From Candidatus Glassbacteria bacterium RIFCSPLOWO2_12_FULL_58_11 (lineage in GTDB: Bacteria > Gemmatimonadota > Glassbacteria > GWA2-58-10), in the NCBI GenBank assembly GCA_001780825.1, contig MFIX01000161.1:16374-27745 (forward strand): a stretch of DNA of 11,372 bases, read 5' to 3'. How positions within the stretch are numbered: position 1 is the first letter of the stretch; each line of letters opens with the position of its first letter. Shown here one piece after another: positions 5,264 to 11,372 of the stretch. The notes below the pieces were generated by a model. The model saw only the letters and a program-made list of their open reading frames with translations. It ran no database searches and was not told the DNA's origin. A program made the translations under genes and the position numbers.

Positions 5264-8059
5264 CTAGAATTTCACCGGTCTCTCGAACAGGCATTTCACC
5301 TCGCGGCTTATCCCCGAAGAAGCAGGCAAAAGAAATTCCCCAGCCCGCTCCGCGCTCATTCCGGGCAGCTCGAGTTTCCGGCCCTCCAGTTTCCTTCGCA
5401 GAATAAGCCAGGCGCTGAGCCGGCCATTGACACCCGCACTCTGCGGCAGGCTGAAATCGTAGCTCACCCGGTGCGCCCCGCCGCCTTTCAGGCTATAGAG
5501 GAACCAGTACCAGCTTCCTTTTTCGCCGGCCTCGCTGCGCCAGCCCCCGGCCTGACCATTCACCTCCAGGCGCGGCTGTTTCACATCGAGGCCTTTCTCC
5601 GGCTCCAGCAGGAAGCCGATTTCAGCGCTGAGTGTCTCCTCCGGCAGGCTTAGCGAAAGGCTGCCTTTCAGGCCGGAGCCCGCTCCGCCCCGGAAGTCCT
5701 CCTCGCGCTCCTCCGCCACAGTGAGCACAGTCACTGGCAGGGCCGGCTTCAGCGGCACCTGCCCCTCGATCCCCGGAGGGATAGAGACGCCGGAGAGCAG
5801 AAGCGGCGCGGTGCTGCCATTCTCCACGGCCACTTTTTCGGTACCGCTCCCCGGGTATATAACCAAGCCGCCGGTTGCGAAATCGAAACGGACATTGCGG
5901 GCAAAGGGGAAATCGACCTTTTCCCGTGGCAGCAGCTCCAGCACCTTTGTCTCGTACCCGCTTAAATTTATTTCAAGATTTTCGCCGAAGCTCATCCAGG
6001 GGTTTTCCACAGCCAGGTAAGGATAAACTGTCAGCGGCAGGTAAGCCTCATTATCGGGCGCAAGCAAGCCGCTGTCGTAATCCAGTTTCATGGAAAAAAC
6101 TTTCGGCTCGATATACGGGTTGCGCACGGTGAGAATCAGCTTGTCCTTTCCCTGGTGGAAGTAGCCGTAGGGCTGGCGTTTCAGCGGGTCCCCGCCGACC
6201 AGGGTGGTGTTGGCCAGCAGGGCGGAGCGGTTGGCCTCGGCCCAGCGGATCGAGGCGCGCAGGCTCTCCCATTCATTCTCCTTCAGTATCTGCGGGCTGA
6301 TATAGAGCTCCCACATCGCCAGGCCGCGGCTGAAATGGATCACCAGGTCATCGGTCCACTTGTCCAGAGTCTCGTCCAGGTCGCCCAGCAGCTCGTACTC
6401 GCCCTTGATCACGCCGACAGTCATGATCGAATTGAGGGGGAACTGCTGATCGTGTACCCGGAACTGCTCGTAGCAGACCCGGTCGCGGTAGCTTATCGCC
6501 AGGTCACGCTTGCTCGGGGAGGGCAGCTCGCGCAGCCAGCCGAAATCATAGCCGCCCATGAACACGCAGTCGGCGTGCATCAGCCACCAGGGCGAGAGCC
6601 ACTGGCTGGTGGTGACATTGATAAAGAGGCCGGGCTTGACCGCGTGCAGGGTGTCGCACAGGGCGGCCAGAGCCGCGGTCTGGGCCTCGCGCGAATAGAT
6701 CCCGGGGAGTATCCCGTGGTCCGTGTCCGCAGAACCGTAAAGGACGCCGTCGAACTTGAGATAGTTCACCTCATCCTGTTTCAAGTATCCGATCAGGCAG
6801 CTGGTGAGGATCGAATTGTAGCGCGGACCGGCCAGATCGAGATAGCCCTTGCGGCTCACCTCAAGCCCTTTTTCCCGGCCGAGGCTGCCGCGAAGACGCA
6901 GGCCCTCGCCGTATCCGCCGATCGGGCCCAGCCAGAGGCCGAGCGCGCTGCCGATATTTTTCAGCTCGTGGCTTAAGGGAGCCAGCCCTCCGGGGAAAAT
7001 TTTCCGGTTGACCTCCCAGAAAGGCGTGTACTTGTCCCAGCCCTCATCGAGCACGAAACTGTTCAGAGCGATTCCCTTATCGACAAGGTTTTCCTTGAAC
7101 GAGCGGATACGCGCCAGGCTGTTCTCCTGGTTCAGCAGCCCGCCGGTCTGCCCCTCGAAGCGCTCGGCGGTGCGCAGGTCGTACCAGGTGTTATAGAGCA
7201 GGAAAGGCCGGGCCGGCGCCACCCGGATACGGTCGACATAATCGAGGAAAGCCGCCCGGGTCCTGCCCCGGCCGGCAACGCCCCAGACCGCGGAATAGCT
7301 TTTGTACCCCGTACTGTCGATTGCCGCACCGGGATAGTAGAAGAGCGACAGCCGCCCCTGATCCGCCCGGTTATTGCCCGCCGGGTACTCCAGGCCGAAA
7401 AACATCTCCTCAGTGTACACCGGCTGGCCGAAACCCTGGTGAGAAATAATCGCGCCGGGGATCTCGAGCTCCTCAAGCGACAACTCCTCGACAAAATAGA
7501 GCTTGCCGCCCGCGCAGCTTAAGCCTACCTGCTTGCGCATCTCGGGGAGCGAATCGGCCAGGCTATAGCGCATCTCGATCTCCAGGCCCGGAGAGTCCCA
7601 ATCCGCGCTGTGGCCGTCGCCCTCGAGGTCCTGCTCCCAGTGATAGAGCAGCACCAGCGTGCGGCATCCATCCCGCGGCTCTTCCACACGGTAGCCGCGG
7701 AAGAGACAGTCCCCGGCGCTGACTGTCAGCGGGTTCTCCTGTCCGGGCCAGTAGCCCAGCCGCTCATAGGTGAAACGGAGGCGGAACTCCCGGGAATCCA
7801 CGCGCCAGGTGTGGCCGCTGATCTTATTGACCAGCCACTCGGTGCGGAAACTGTCTCCGGAGCGCTCGAACACCCTTTCCAGAAAACTGTTGCCAAAACG
7901 GAACCCTTCCTCATCGGCCTTGAAATAGCTCTGCGCGGCCAAGGCGGACGAGAGGAGTATCAGGAGGCAGGCCGCGGCGCAAGCGGCTGCCGGGATTATC
8001 CGCGCAACCCGGTAGGAAGTACTATGGAGAAATTTGTTGCCGGAAATAGCAGCCCTCAT
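5264..8059 (-). CDS. secreted glycoside hydrolase, clan GH-D-like (GH36/alpha-galactosidase-type)
   Basis: A 931-residue exported enzyme. A signal peptide lies at about 20-42 after a charged N-terminus. Residues 43-280 are a beta-rich N-terminal domain. Residues about 285-560 look like a (beta/alpha)8 barrel: YNTWYDL (289-295), FVLDEGW (335-341, compare DDGW of GH27/GH36), KIFPGGLAPL then ALGLWLGP, and YLKFDG (433-438), whose D437 fits the GH-D nucleophile (LKxD). The acid/base is less clear; D497 (HADCVF) and D505 (GGYDFG) are candidates. About 636-712 is a typical C-terminal beta-sandwich, and 713-931 is an additional beta-rich region of unknown function. The likely reaction is retaining hydrolysis of terminal alpha-linked sugars such as galactose; exact family and substrate are not settled. 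The start at 8059 is supported by AGGGGG five bases upstream. The stop is TAG. It is divergent to the SGNH hydrolase and upstream of the esterase. Confidence 0.8.
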   Translation of the reverse strand: MRAAISGNKFLHSTSYRVARIIPAAACAAACLLILLSSALAAQSYFKADEEGFRFGNSFLERVFERSGDSFRTEWLVNKISGHTWRVDSREFRLRFTYERLGYWPGQENPLTVSAGDCLFRGYRVEEPRDGCRTLVLLYHWEQDLEGDGHSADWDSPGLEIEMRYSLADSLPEMRKQVGLSCAGGKLYFVEELSLEELEIPGAIISHQGFGQPVYTEEMFFGLEYPAGNNRADQGRLSLFYYPGAAIDSTGYKSYSAVWGVAGRGRTRAAFLDYVDRIRVAPARPFLLYNTWYDLRTAERFEGQTGGLLNQENSLARIRSFKENLVDKGIALNSFVLDEGWDKYTPFWEVNRKIFPGGLAPLSHELKNIGSALGLWLGPIGGYGEGLRLRGSLGREKGLEVSRKGYLDLAGPRYNSILTSCLIGYLKQDEVNYLKFDGVLYGSADTDHGILPGIYSREAQTAALAALCDTLHAVKPGLFINVTTSQWLSPWWLMHADCVFMGGYDFGWLRELPSPSKRDLAISYRDRVCYEQFRVHDQQFPLNSIMTVGVIKGEYELLGDLDETLDKWTDDLVIHFSRGLAMWELYISPQILKENEWESLRASIRWAEANRSALLANTTLVGGDPLKRQPYGYFHQGKDKLILTVRNPYIEPKVFSMKLDYDSGLLAPDNEAYLPLTVYPYLAVENPWMSFGENLEINLSGYETKVLELLPREKVDFPFARNVRFDFATGGLVIYPGSGTEKVAVENGSTAPLLLSGVSIPPGIEGQVPLKPALPVTVLTVAEEREEDFRGGAGSGLKGSLSLSLPEETLSAEIGFLLEPEKGLDVKQPRLEVNGQAGGWRSEAGEKGSWYWFLYSLKGGGAHRVSYDFSLPQSAGVNGRLSAWLILRRKLEGRKLELPGMSAERAGEFLLPASSGISREVKCLFERPVKF

Positions 8060-8247
8060 AGGTTCCCCCTGAAAATTTCGGCGATTTCATATCAGCTTTA
8101 AAAAAGCTACAAGGCAAAATACTCTTGTAAGGGTTCAGCCTTGTCAAGAACTAAATCCTGGCCCATATTGGCGGGCAGCTTTTATCGATATAACTTTCAC
8201 CGGGACTGAGCCTGAATGGGCTTAACCGCCTCCAAGAAGGAATGAAA
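8060..8247. promoter_or_regulatory. divergent promoter region between GH and SGNH genes
   Basis: This gap separates two divergently transcribed hydrolase genes. The palindrome CTTGTCAAG (8140-8148) supplies -35-like boxes both ways. On the plus strand TTGTCA (8141-8146), 17 bases, CATATT (8164-8169) is a moderate promoter for the SGNH gene. On the minus strand TTGACA (8147-8142) is a perfect -35, but the -10 at the right distance is poor. A small hairpin AGCTTT-AAA-AAAGCT (8094-8108) lies in the glycoside hydrolase leader. Ribosome sites are AGGGGG before 8059 on the minus strand and AAGAAGGA (8234-8241) on the plus strand. Shared control of the pair is inferred. Confidence 0.35.
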
Positions 8248-8943
8248 ATGAACCGCCGCCGCTGCCTGCGCAATTTCCTGCTCGGCCTAGTCTTTCTCAC
8301 CGGATTTCCGCCCCTGCCTGCTTGGGGAGCCGAGACCACGGACCGCTGGGAGGAGACGATCAGGCAGTTCGAGCAGAGCGACCGGGAGAAATTCCCGGAG
8401 CCGGGAGTGATCGTTTTTATCGGCAGCTCGAGCATCCGGGCCTGGGAAACGCTGCAAGAGGATCTTGCGCCGCTTAAAGTACTCAACCGCGGTTTCGGCG
8501 GCTCGGAAATAAGGAATTCGGTTAAATTCGCGCCGCGGATTGTCATTCCCTACAAGCCGAGCCGGGTGGTGCGCTACGCCGGAGACAACGATATCGCCGG
8601 GGGAAAGAGCGCGGAGACAGTGCTGGCGGATTTCAAGGAGTTTACCGGAGTCATTCACGCGGCCCTGCCGGAGGTGCCGGTTTATTTTATCAGTATCAAG
8701 CCCAGCTTGGCGCGCTGGAAGCTCTGGCCCGAAATGAAAAGGGCCAACCGCCTGGTCGAAAAGTACTGCGCGGAAACCCCGGAGGTCGAATATCTCGACG
8801 TAGCGAGTGCGATGCTGGGAGAGGATGGGACCCCGCGGAAAGACATTTTCGTCGAGGACGGTCTGCACCTGAACGCCGCGGGCTACAAGATCTGGACCGC
8901 GATTATCAAACCCCGGCTGGAAAAAACCCTGGAGGAAAAATAA
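8248..8943 (+). CDS. secreted SGNH/GDSL-type hydrolase (esterase)
   Basis: A 231-residue protein with a signal peptide (about 1-28, cleavage near AWGA). The four SGNH blocks are visible: block I FIGSSSI with nucleophile S61 (GDS replaced by GSS), the block II Gly in NRGFGGSEI (about 80-88), block III YAGDND with N114, and block V DGLHLNAAGY with D204 and H207. Family members hydrolyse acyl esters, including acetylated sugars and lysophospholipids. Here a carbohydrate de-esterifying role is suggested only by the neighbouring glycoside hydrolase. An ATG at 8242 abuts the AAGGA ribosome site directly, whereas the ATG at 8248 is six bases from it, so 8248 is chosen. The length is normal for single-domain SGNH proteins. 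The stop is TAA, followed within a few bases by a hairpin terminator. It is divergent from the large glycoside hydrolase. Confidence 0.88.
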   Translation: MNRRRCLRNFLLGLVFLTGFPPLPAWGAETTDRWEETIRQFEQSDREKFPEPGVIVFIGSSSIRAWETLQEDLAPLKVLNRGFGGSEIRNSVKFAPRIVIPYKPSRVVRYAGDNDIAGGKSAETVLADFKEFTGVIHAALPEVPVYFISIKPSLARWKLWPEMKRANRLVEKYCAETPEVEYLDVASAMLGEDGTPRKDIFVEDGLHLNAAGYKIWTAIIKPRLEKTLEEK

Positions 8944-8945
8944 AC

Positions 8946-8978
8946 AAGGGGCAGTCCCGCAGGCGGACCGCCCCCTTT
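8946..8978 (+). terminator. hairpin terminator after the SGNH gene
   Basis: AAGGGG (8946-8951) pairs with CCCCTT (8972-8977), and GTCC (8954-8957) pairs with GGAC (8965-8968), with a bulge and one mismatch between. The structure begins two bases after the stop codon and is followed by a short T stretch. It looks like a modest rho-independent terminator for the plus-strand gene. The rest of the gap to 9101 contains a 10-base palindrome, CGGTTAACCG (9024-9033), and nothing else recognised. Confidence 0.55.
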
Positions 8979-9101
8979 AGATTCCAGCAACTCGTTGTAA
9001 TTCAATTATATGTCCGGCGGCGTCGGTTAACCGCTGCTGCGCGATGACAAAACCCTCAAACAGTTTGCGTGTCTCTTACCGGCCTTCTTTGCATATTTCA
9101 A

Positions 9102-9737
9102 TCAAAGGCTGTAGTTGAACGCGCTTCCGCCCGAGGTAACTGTCAGCGAGCCGCTGTAGCTCGGAGCGCCTGAGGTGCCGGCGCTGATTCGGACATTATC
9201 GAACTTGATCTGTCCGCTGAATGTCCCGGCAAAATCGAGCGTCCCATCGATCCGGATCTCGGTCTGCACCGTGTAAGTGGTGGTGTTGACCGAAATATCG
9301 CCCTGGTAGGCCAGGGCCCCGCCGATAAAAAGCGCACCGCTGTCCGAGAAATCGACGAAGATTGCGCTGAAATCGAAGGAACCCCCGGAAGCTCCGCTCG
9401 AGAATGAACCCGAGATATCAGCGTAGCCCGTGCTGTCCCCATTGACCCGCGCGGCAACAGCCAGGTTGCCAGCGCCGGCGAGCGTGCTCTGCGCCCGGCC
9501 GAAAACCGAGAAAGCCGTGCCCAGAACCTGTCCGCTGACCGAGGGAATATTGCTTTGGGTAACGACCGTGTTCGCTCCGCTCGCTCCCAGAGTCAAGCTT
9601 CCGCCGGCCGGAATGACGATCCGGCTCATGCCCGGATGTTCGGGACCCGTGATAAAACTATAGGGCGGCGCATTGCTGCAGGCGCTGGTGAGCGCCGCCA
9701 GGACGATCACAAAGCAAAAAAAACTGATACGGCCCAT
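9102..9737 (-). CDS. Gly/Ser-rich hypothetical lipoprotein
   Basis: A 211-residue protein with an N-terminal hydrophobic segment (about 4-16) ending in TSAC, giving a probable lipobox with lipidated C20. Position -3 is Thr rather than the usual Leu, Val or Ile, so lipidation is likely but not certain. The mature part is rich in Gly, Ser, Thr and Ala with alternating hydrophobic residues (for example FAGTFSGQIKFDNVRI near the C-terminus), suggesting an all-beta fold on the outer membrane or cell surface. No enzyme motif is seen and I do not recognise the family. The ATG at 9737 is preceded by only a weak GGA. The stop is TGA. It begins 61 bases after the stop of the beta-barrel gene on the same strand, so the two may be cotranscribed and could act together in the envelope. 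Confidence 0.7.
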   Translation of the reverse strand: MGRISFFCFVIVLAALTSACSNAPPYSFITGPEHPGMSRIVIPAGGSLTLGASGANTVVTQSNIPSVSGQVLGTAFSVFGRAQSTLAGAGNLAVAARVNGDSTGYADISGSFSSGASGGSFDFSAIFVDFSDSGALFIGGALAYQGDISVNTTTYTVQTEIRIDGTLDFAGTFSGQIKFDNVRISAGTSGAPSYSGSLTVTSGGSAFNYSL

Positions 9738-9798
9738 ATATCCAAAGCCTGCCTTTGCTAAAATGGGTCAAAGTACGGATGTTTCAGTCTGTACCGGC

Positions 9799-10311
9799 TT
9801 ACTCTCCGGCCTTGAAGAACGTGGCAAAACCGATTCTTGCCGCTAACCCGTCCGAGTTCCCCCAGTCGCCGTCCCAGTGCTCATAGCCCAGCCGCAGATT
9901 GACCGCCCAGTCCGTGGTGACAAAGCTCTCGACATTCGCGAACGCGTCAAAGAGGGTCGAGTTCTGGTCCACGCCCGCGATATCCGCATAGCCGAAGGTC
10001 CGGGAGAGCGACAAACCCAGGCCCGGCACGACTCTCCTTTCCGGCGTGAAGTGATAGAGCAGGTCCGCGCCGGCCCGGCCATACGTATCCACGTTCTCTT
10101 TCTTGGTGATTCCGAGCATTACGCCGCCCTCAAACCGGTCGATGAACAGGTAGCCCAGGTCGAGCCCGAAATCCGAATTTGTCTCATTCTCGAACGATTC
10201 CAGCTTGAAAGACCCGCCGATCCGCACATCACCCTTTTCGATCTGGCCATAAGCTTTTCCGCAGGCGCAACTGGTGACAATCAATGCGGCGATAAACAGT
10301 TTGAGTCTCAT
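9799..10311 (-). CDS. small outer-membrane beta-barrel-like protein
   Basis: A 170-residue exported protein. Residues 1-22 are a signal peptide; cleavage after AYG before Q23 is likely. The VTSC at 12-15 also resembles a lipobox, so lipidation is a second possibility. The mature chain alternates polar and hydrophobic residues in strands of outer-membrane barrel type: DVRIGGSFKLES, SDFGLDLGYLFIDRFEGGVMLGI, AGADLLYHFTPERRVVPGLGLSLS, WAVNLRLGYEHW, and a final AARIGFATFF strand. The size fits an eight-stranded barrel of the OmpA/OmpW-like beta-barrel group. The frame stays open upstream to an ATG at 10467, but those 52 codons look non-coding. GGAGGA lies four bases before the ATG at 10311, next to a clear signal peptide, so that start is chosen. 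The stop is TAA. The lipoprotein gene follows 61 bases downstream. Function is unknown; an envelope or porin-like role is inferred. Confidence 0.75.
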   Translation of the reverse strand: MRLKLFIAALIVTSCACGKAYGQIEKGDVRIGGSFKLESFENETNSDFGLDLGYLFIDRFEGGVMLGITKKENVDTYGRAGADLLYHFTPERRVVPGLGLSLSRTFGYADIAGVDQNSTLFDAFANVESFVTTDWAVNLRLGYEHWDGDWGNSDGLAARIGFATFFKAGE

Positions 10312-10848
10312 ACTATCCTCCGAATTAAATGTGGAAACGATCTTACCGCTCCAGCGCCGGGAAAGATCATCTTCGTTCATGGTCGGTACGGAATATTCTT
10401 TCGAAACAGCTTCCCTGGCGGAAAGCTGATAACTGTTCACATCAAGTTTGCAGAAAAACCTCAACATACCCGGTTTTTGAATCAGCCCTCCTTTCTAAAG
10501 ATTATTTATGCACGGCCGGTCAGGAGCACTACCCGGCTTGACGTCAATCGCGCTAAATTTAATATATGTTGACTATTATGTCAACTATTGGCCTGCCAGA
10601 CCGAATACTTCAATAACGCAAGGGCGTAAATTATATTGAGTTACGATTATAATGCCGGAATCATTTATCCATTTTGATAAATAATTTCTCAAACTGAGAA
10701 TTCCGCGGACCCCGGAAACCTTTAATACTATAAAATATAACAAGTTGGCATTTTCTCGCCGGCGGCACAATATTTGTGGATCGAAAAGTCCGAAGCCGGA
10801 GCGCCTGTCGAAAGAACCTCTCATCAATATCATTCAAGGAGCCGTTCC
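10312..10848. other. 537-bp divergent intergenic region, no gene recognised
   Basis: Neither strand has a convincing coding signal. Positions 10312-10467 are open on the minus strand as an extension of the barrel gene but lack signal-peptide or family character. From about 10550 to 10760 the DNA is AT-rich and holds several inverted repeats: TTGACGTCAA (10538-10547), GTTGAC-N6-GTCAAC (10568-10585), ATTTATC-N6-GATAAAT (10663-10682), and TTCTCA-N3-TGAGAA (10686-10700). A TATAAA (10729-10734) could be a -10 for the plus-strand gene but has no good -35. AAGGAG (10836-10841) is the ribosome site of the gene starting at 10849. The region probably carries regulation for both flanking envelope or secreted genes. 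Confidence 0.6.
10538..10585. promoter_or_regulatory. paired TTGAC palindromes overlapping divergent promoters
   Basis: The perfect palindrome TTGACGTCAA (10538-10547) and the inverted repeat GTTGAC-TATTAT-GTCAAC (10568-10585) use the same TTGAC half-site, with centres 34 bases apart. Each also gives a promoter. Plus strand: TTGACG (10538-10543), 16 bases, TAATAT (10560-10565). Minus strand: TTGACA (10584-10579, a perfect -35), 17 bases, TAAATT (10561-10556). The promoters face away toward the genes at 10849 and 10311, with long leaders of roughly 275 and 240 bases. The half-sites may be only -35 boxes or a regulator's operator; both readings are inference. Confidence 0.4.
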
Positions 10849-11372
10849 GTGACCCGGAAATTTTTCGCAATATTTTCCTTCTGCTTTTGCTTCCACTGCA
10901 CCGCTTTCGCCGCCGGGCCAGCGGTTCCTAAAGCGGACCGGATAAAACCCCTGGCCGATGACCCGGCCAAAGGCGCTCCGGGGGTATTCTTTTACGAAAA
11001 CCTGGAAGGGATCGGTGATTTTTCGGAAAGTTTTCAGGATATCGGAATCTCCAATGGGAAATTCGCGATCAGCGAGGTGGACCGTTTCAGCGGCAGCCGG
11101 TCGATCATCCAGACCTATATCCCGCTGACCCAGTACAACGCGGGCGAGGACCCGGGCGAGGCGGGCTGGATCTGGCGCATGTTCGGAGACAACACCTACA
11201 GCTCCAATATCCCCGCCGACCAGAAGCACGCCCATAACACTGTTGTCGCCCGCTGGTACCACAAGTTCCAGGAGGGGTTCCAGCCACGGGAGGGAAAGTA
11301 CTTCCCGCCCAAAATGGCGCGGATGCGCTGCTTCGCTCCGGGCCTGTGGAGCGGCTTCTATACGGTACTGTT
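10849..11372 (+). CDS. secreted protein of unknown function, 3'-truncated
   Basis: The frame runs open from a GTG at 10849 to the right edge, giving 174 complete codons. AAGGAG ends seven bases before the GTG, an ideal site, and no ATG competes. Residues 1-22 are a signal peptide with an unusual Phe/Cys-rich core (FSFCFCFHC), with likely cleavage after AFA. The mature part starts with a polar stretch, then FFYENLEGIGDF, SEVDRFSGSRSIIQTYIPL, and VVARWYHKFQEGF followed by KMARMRCF. The pattern of an aromatic-rich strand with RWYHKF and then a surface-exposed loop recalls jelly-roll (concanavalin-like) polysaccharide lyase or carbohydrate-binding proteins. No catalytic residues can be assigned, and the fold call is tentative. 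The gene is divergent from the beta-barrel gene across a long regulatory gap. Confidence 0.75.
   Translation, partial: MTRKFFAIFSFCFCFHCTAFAAGPAVPKADRIKPLADDPAKGAPGVFFYENLEGIGDFSESFQDIGISNGKFAISEVDRFSGSRSIIQTYIPLTQYNAGEDPGEAGWIWRMFGDNTYSSNIPADQKHAHNTVVARWYHKFQEGFQPREGKYFPPKMARMRCFAPGLWSGFYTVL

Noticed and set aside
6155..6976. Long open frame on the plus strand opposite the glycoside hydrolase (273 codons)
   Set aside because: It is antisense to a clear enzyme barrel, has low-complexity Ala/Gln/Val-rich sequence, and no ribosome site or family motif. GC-rich coding DNA often leaves the opposite strand open.
8287..8868. Minus-strand open frame of 193 codons inside the SGNH gene
   Set aside because: It mirrors the real gene, is Arg-rich, and has no signal or motif.
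9024..9033. CGGTTAACCG palindrome between convergent genes as a two-way terminator
   Set aside because: It is only 10 bases with poor extension and no T-run on either strand.
8089..10441. Shared TATCAGCTTT string upstream of the glycoside hydrolase and, on the other strand, of the barrel gene
   Set aside because: One 10-base match is expected by chance at this scale and the surrounding bases do not align.
10312..10467. 52-codon upstream extension of the beta-barrel gene to an ATG at 10467
   Set aside because: A strong GGAGGA site and a signal peptide sit at the ATG at 10311; the extension would bury the signal peptide.

Overview
The window looks like chromosome from an uncultured Gram-negative bacterium with moderately high GC and many secreted hydrolases. 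Signal peptides, a lipobox-type lipoprotein and a small predicted outer-membrane barrel support a two-membrane cell. The gene set suits a polysaccharide- and protein-degrading heterotroph of an FCB/PVC-like or candidate-phylum lineage. The lineage is inference; no rRNA or marker gene is present.

Layout. Positions 1-2157 (+) hold the C-terminal part of a large M14 zinc carboxypeptidase-like protein with a glutamine-amidotransferase-like tail; its start lies outside the window. A 34-bp palindrome follows. From about 2221 to 4129 the sequence turns sharply AT-rich and carries two minus-strand nuclease-like genes: an HNH endonuclease with an ORF6C-like C-terminus, and a DUF4268 protein with a PD-(D/E)XK-like N-terminus. 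This island sits exactly between the convergent 3' ends of the peptidase and an esterase, and looks acquired. Positions 4184-4987 (-) encode a secreted alpha/beta-hydrolase esterase. Its frame is cut by an in-frame TAG 17 codons before what looks like its natural end. A 138-bp composite palindromic repeat separates it from a 931-residue secreted glycoside hydrolase resembling clan GH-D (5264-8059, -). Divergent to that is a secreted SGNH/GDSL-type hydrolase (8248-8943, +) with a hairpin terminator. Next come a Gly/Ser-rich lipoprotein (9102-9737, -) and a small predicted beta-barrel (9799-10311, -). A 537-bp intergenic region full of inverted repeats follows. The last gene is a GTG-started secreted protein that runs off the right edge (10849-11372, +).

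How the genes may work together. The glycoside hydrolase, the alpha/beta-hydrolase esterase and the SGNH esterase are adjacent and all exported, so together they could trim acylated glycans: the esterases remove acyl groups and the GH-D-like enzyme cuts alpha-linked sugars. This is inferred from context only. The HNH/DUF4268 pair is unrelated in composition and is the best candidate for a defence-like or mobile two-gene module. No RNA genes, CRISPR arrays or transposases were seen.
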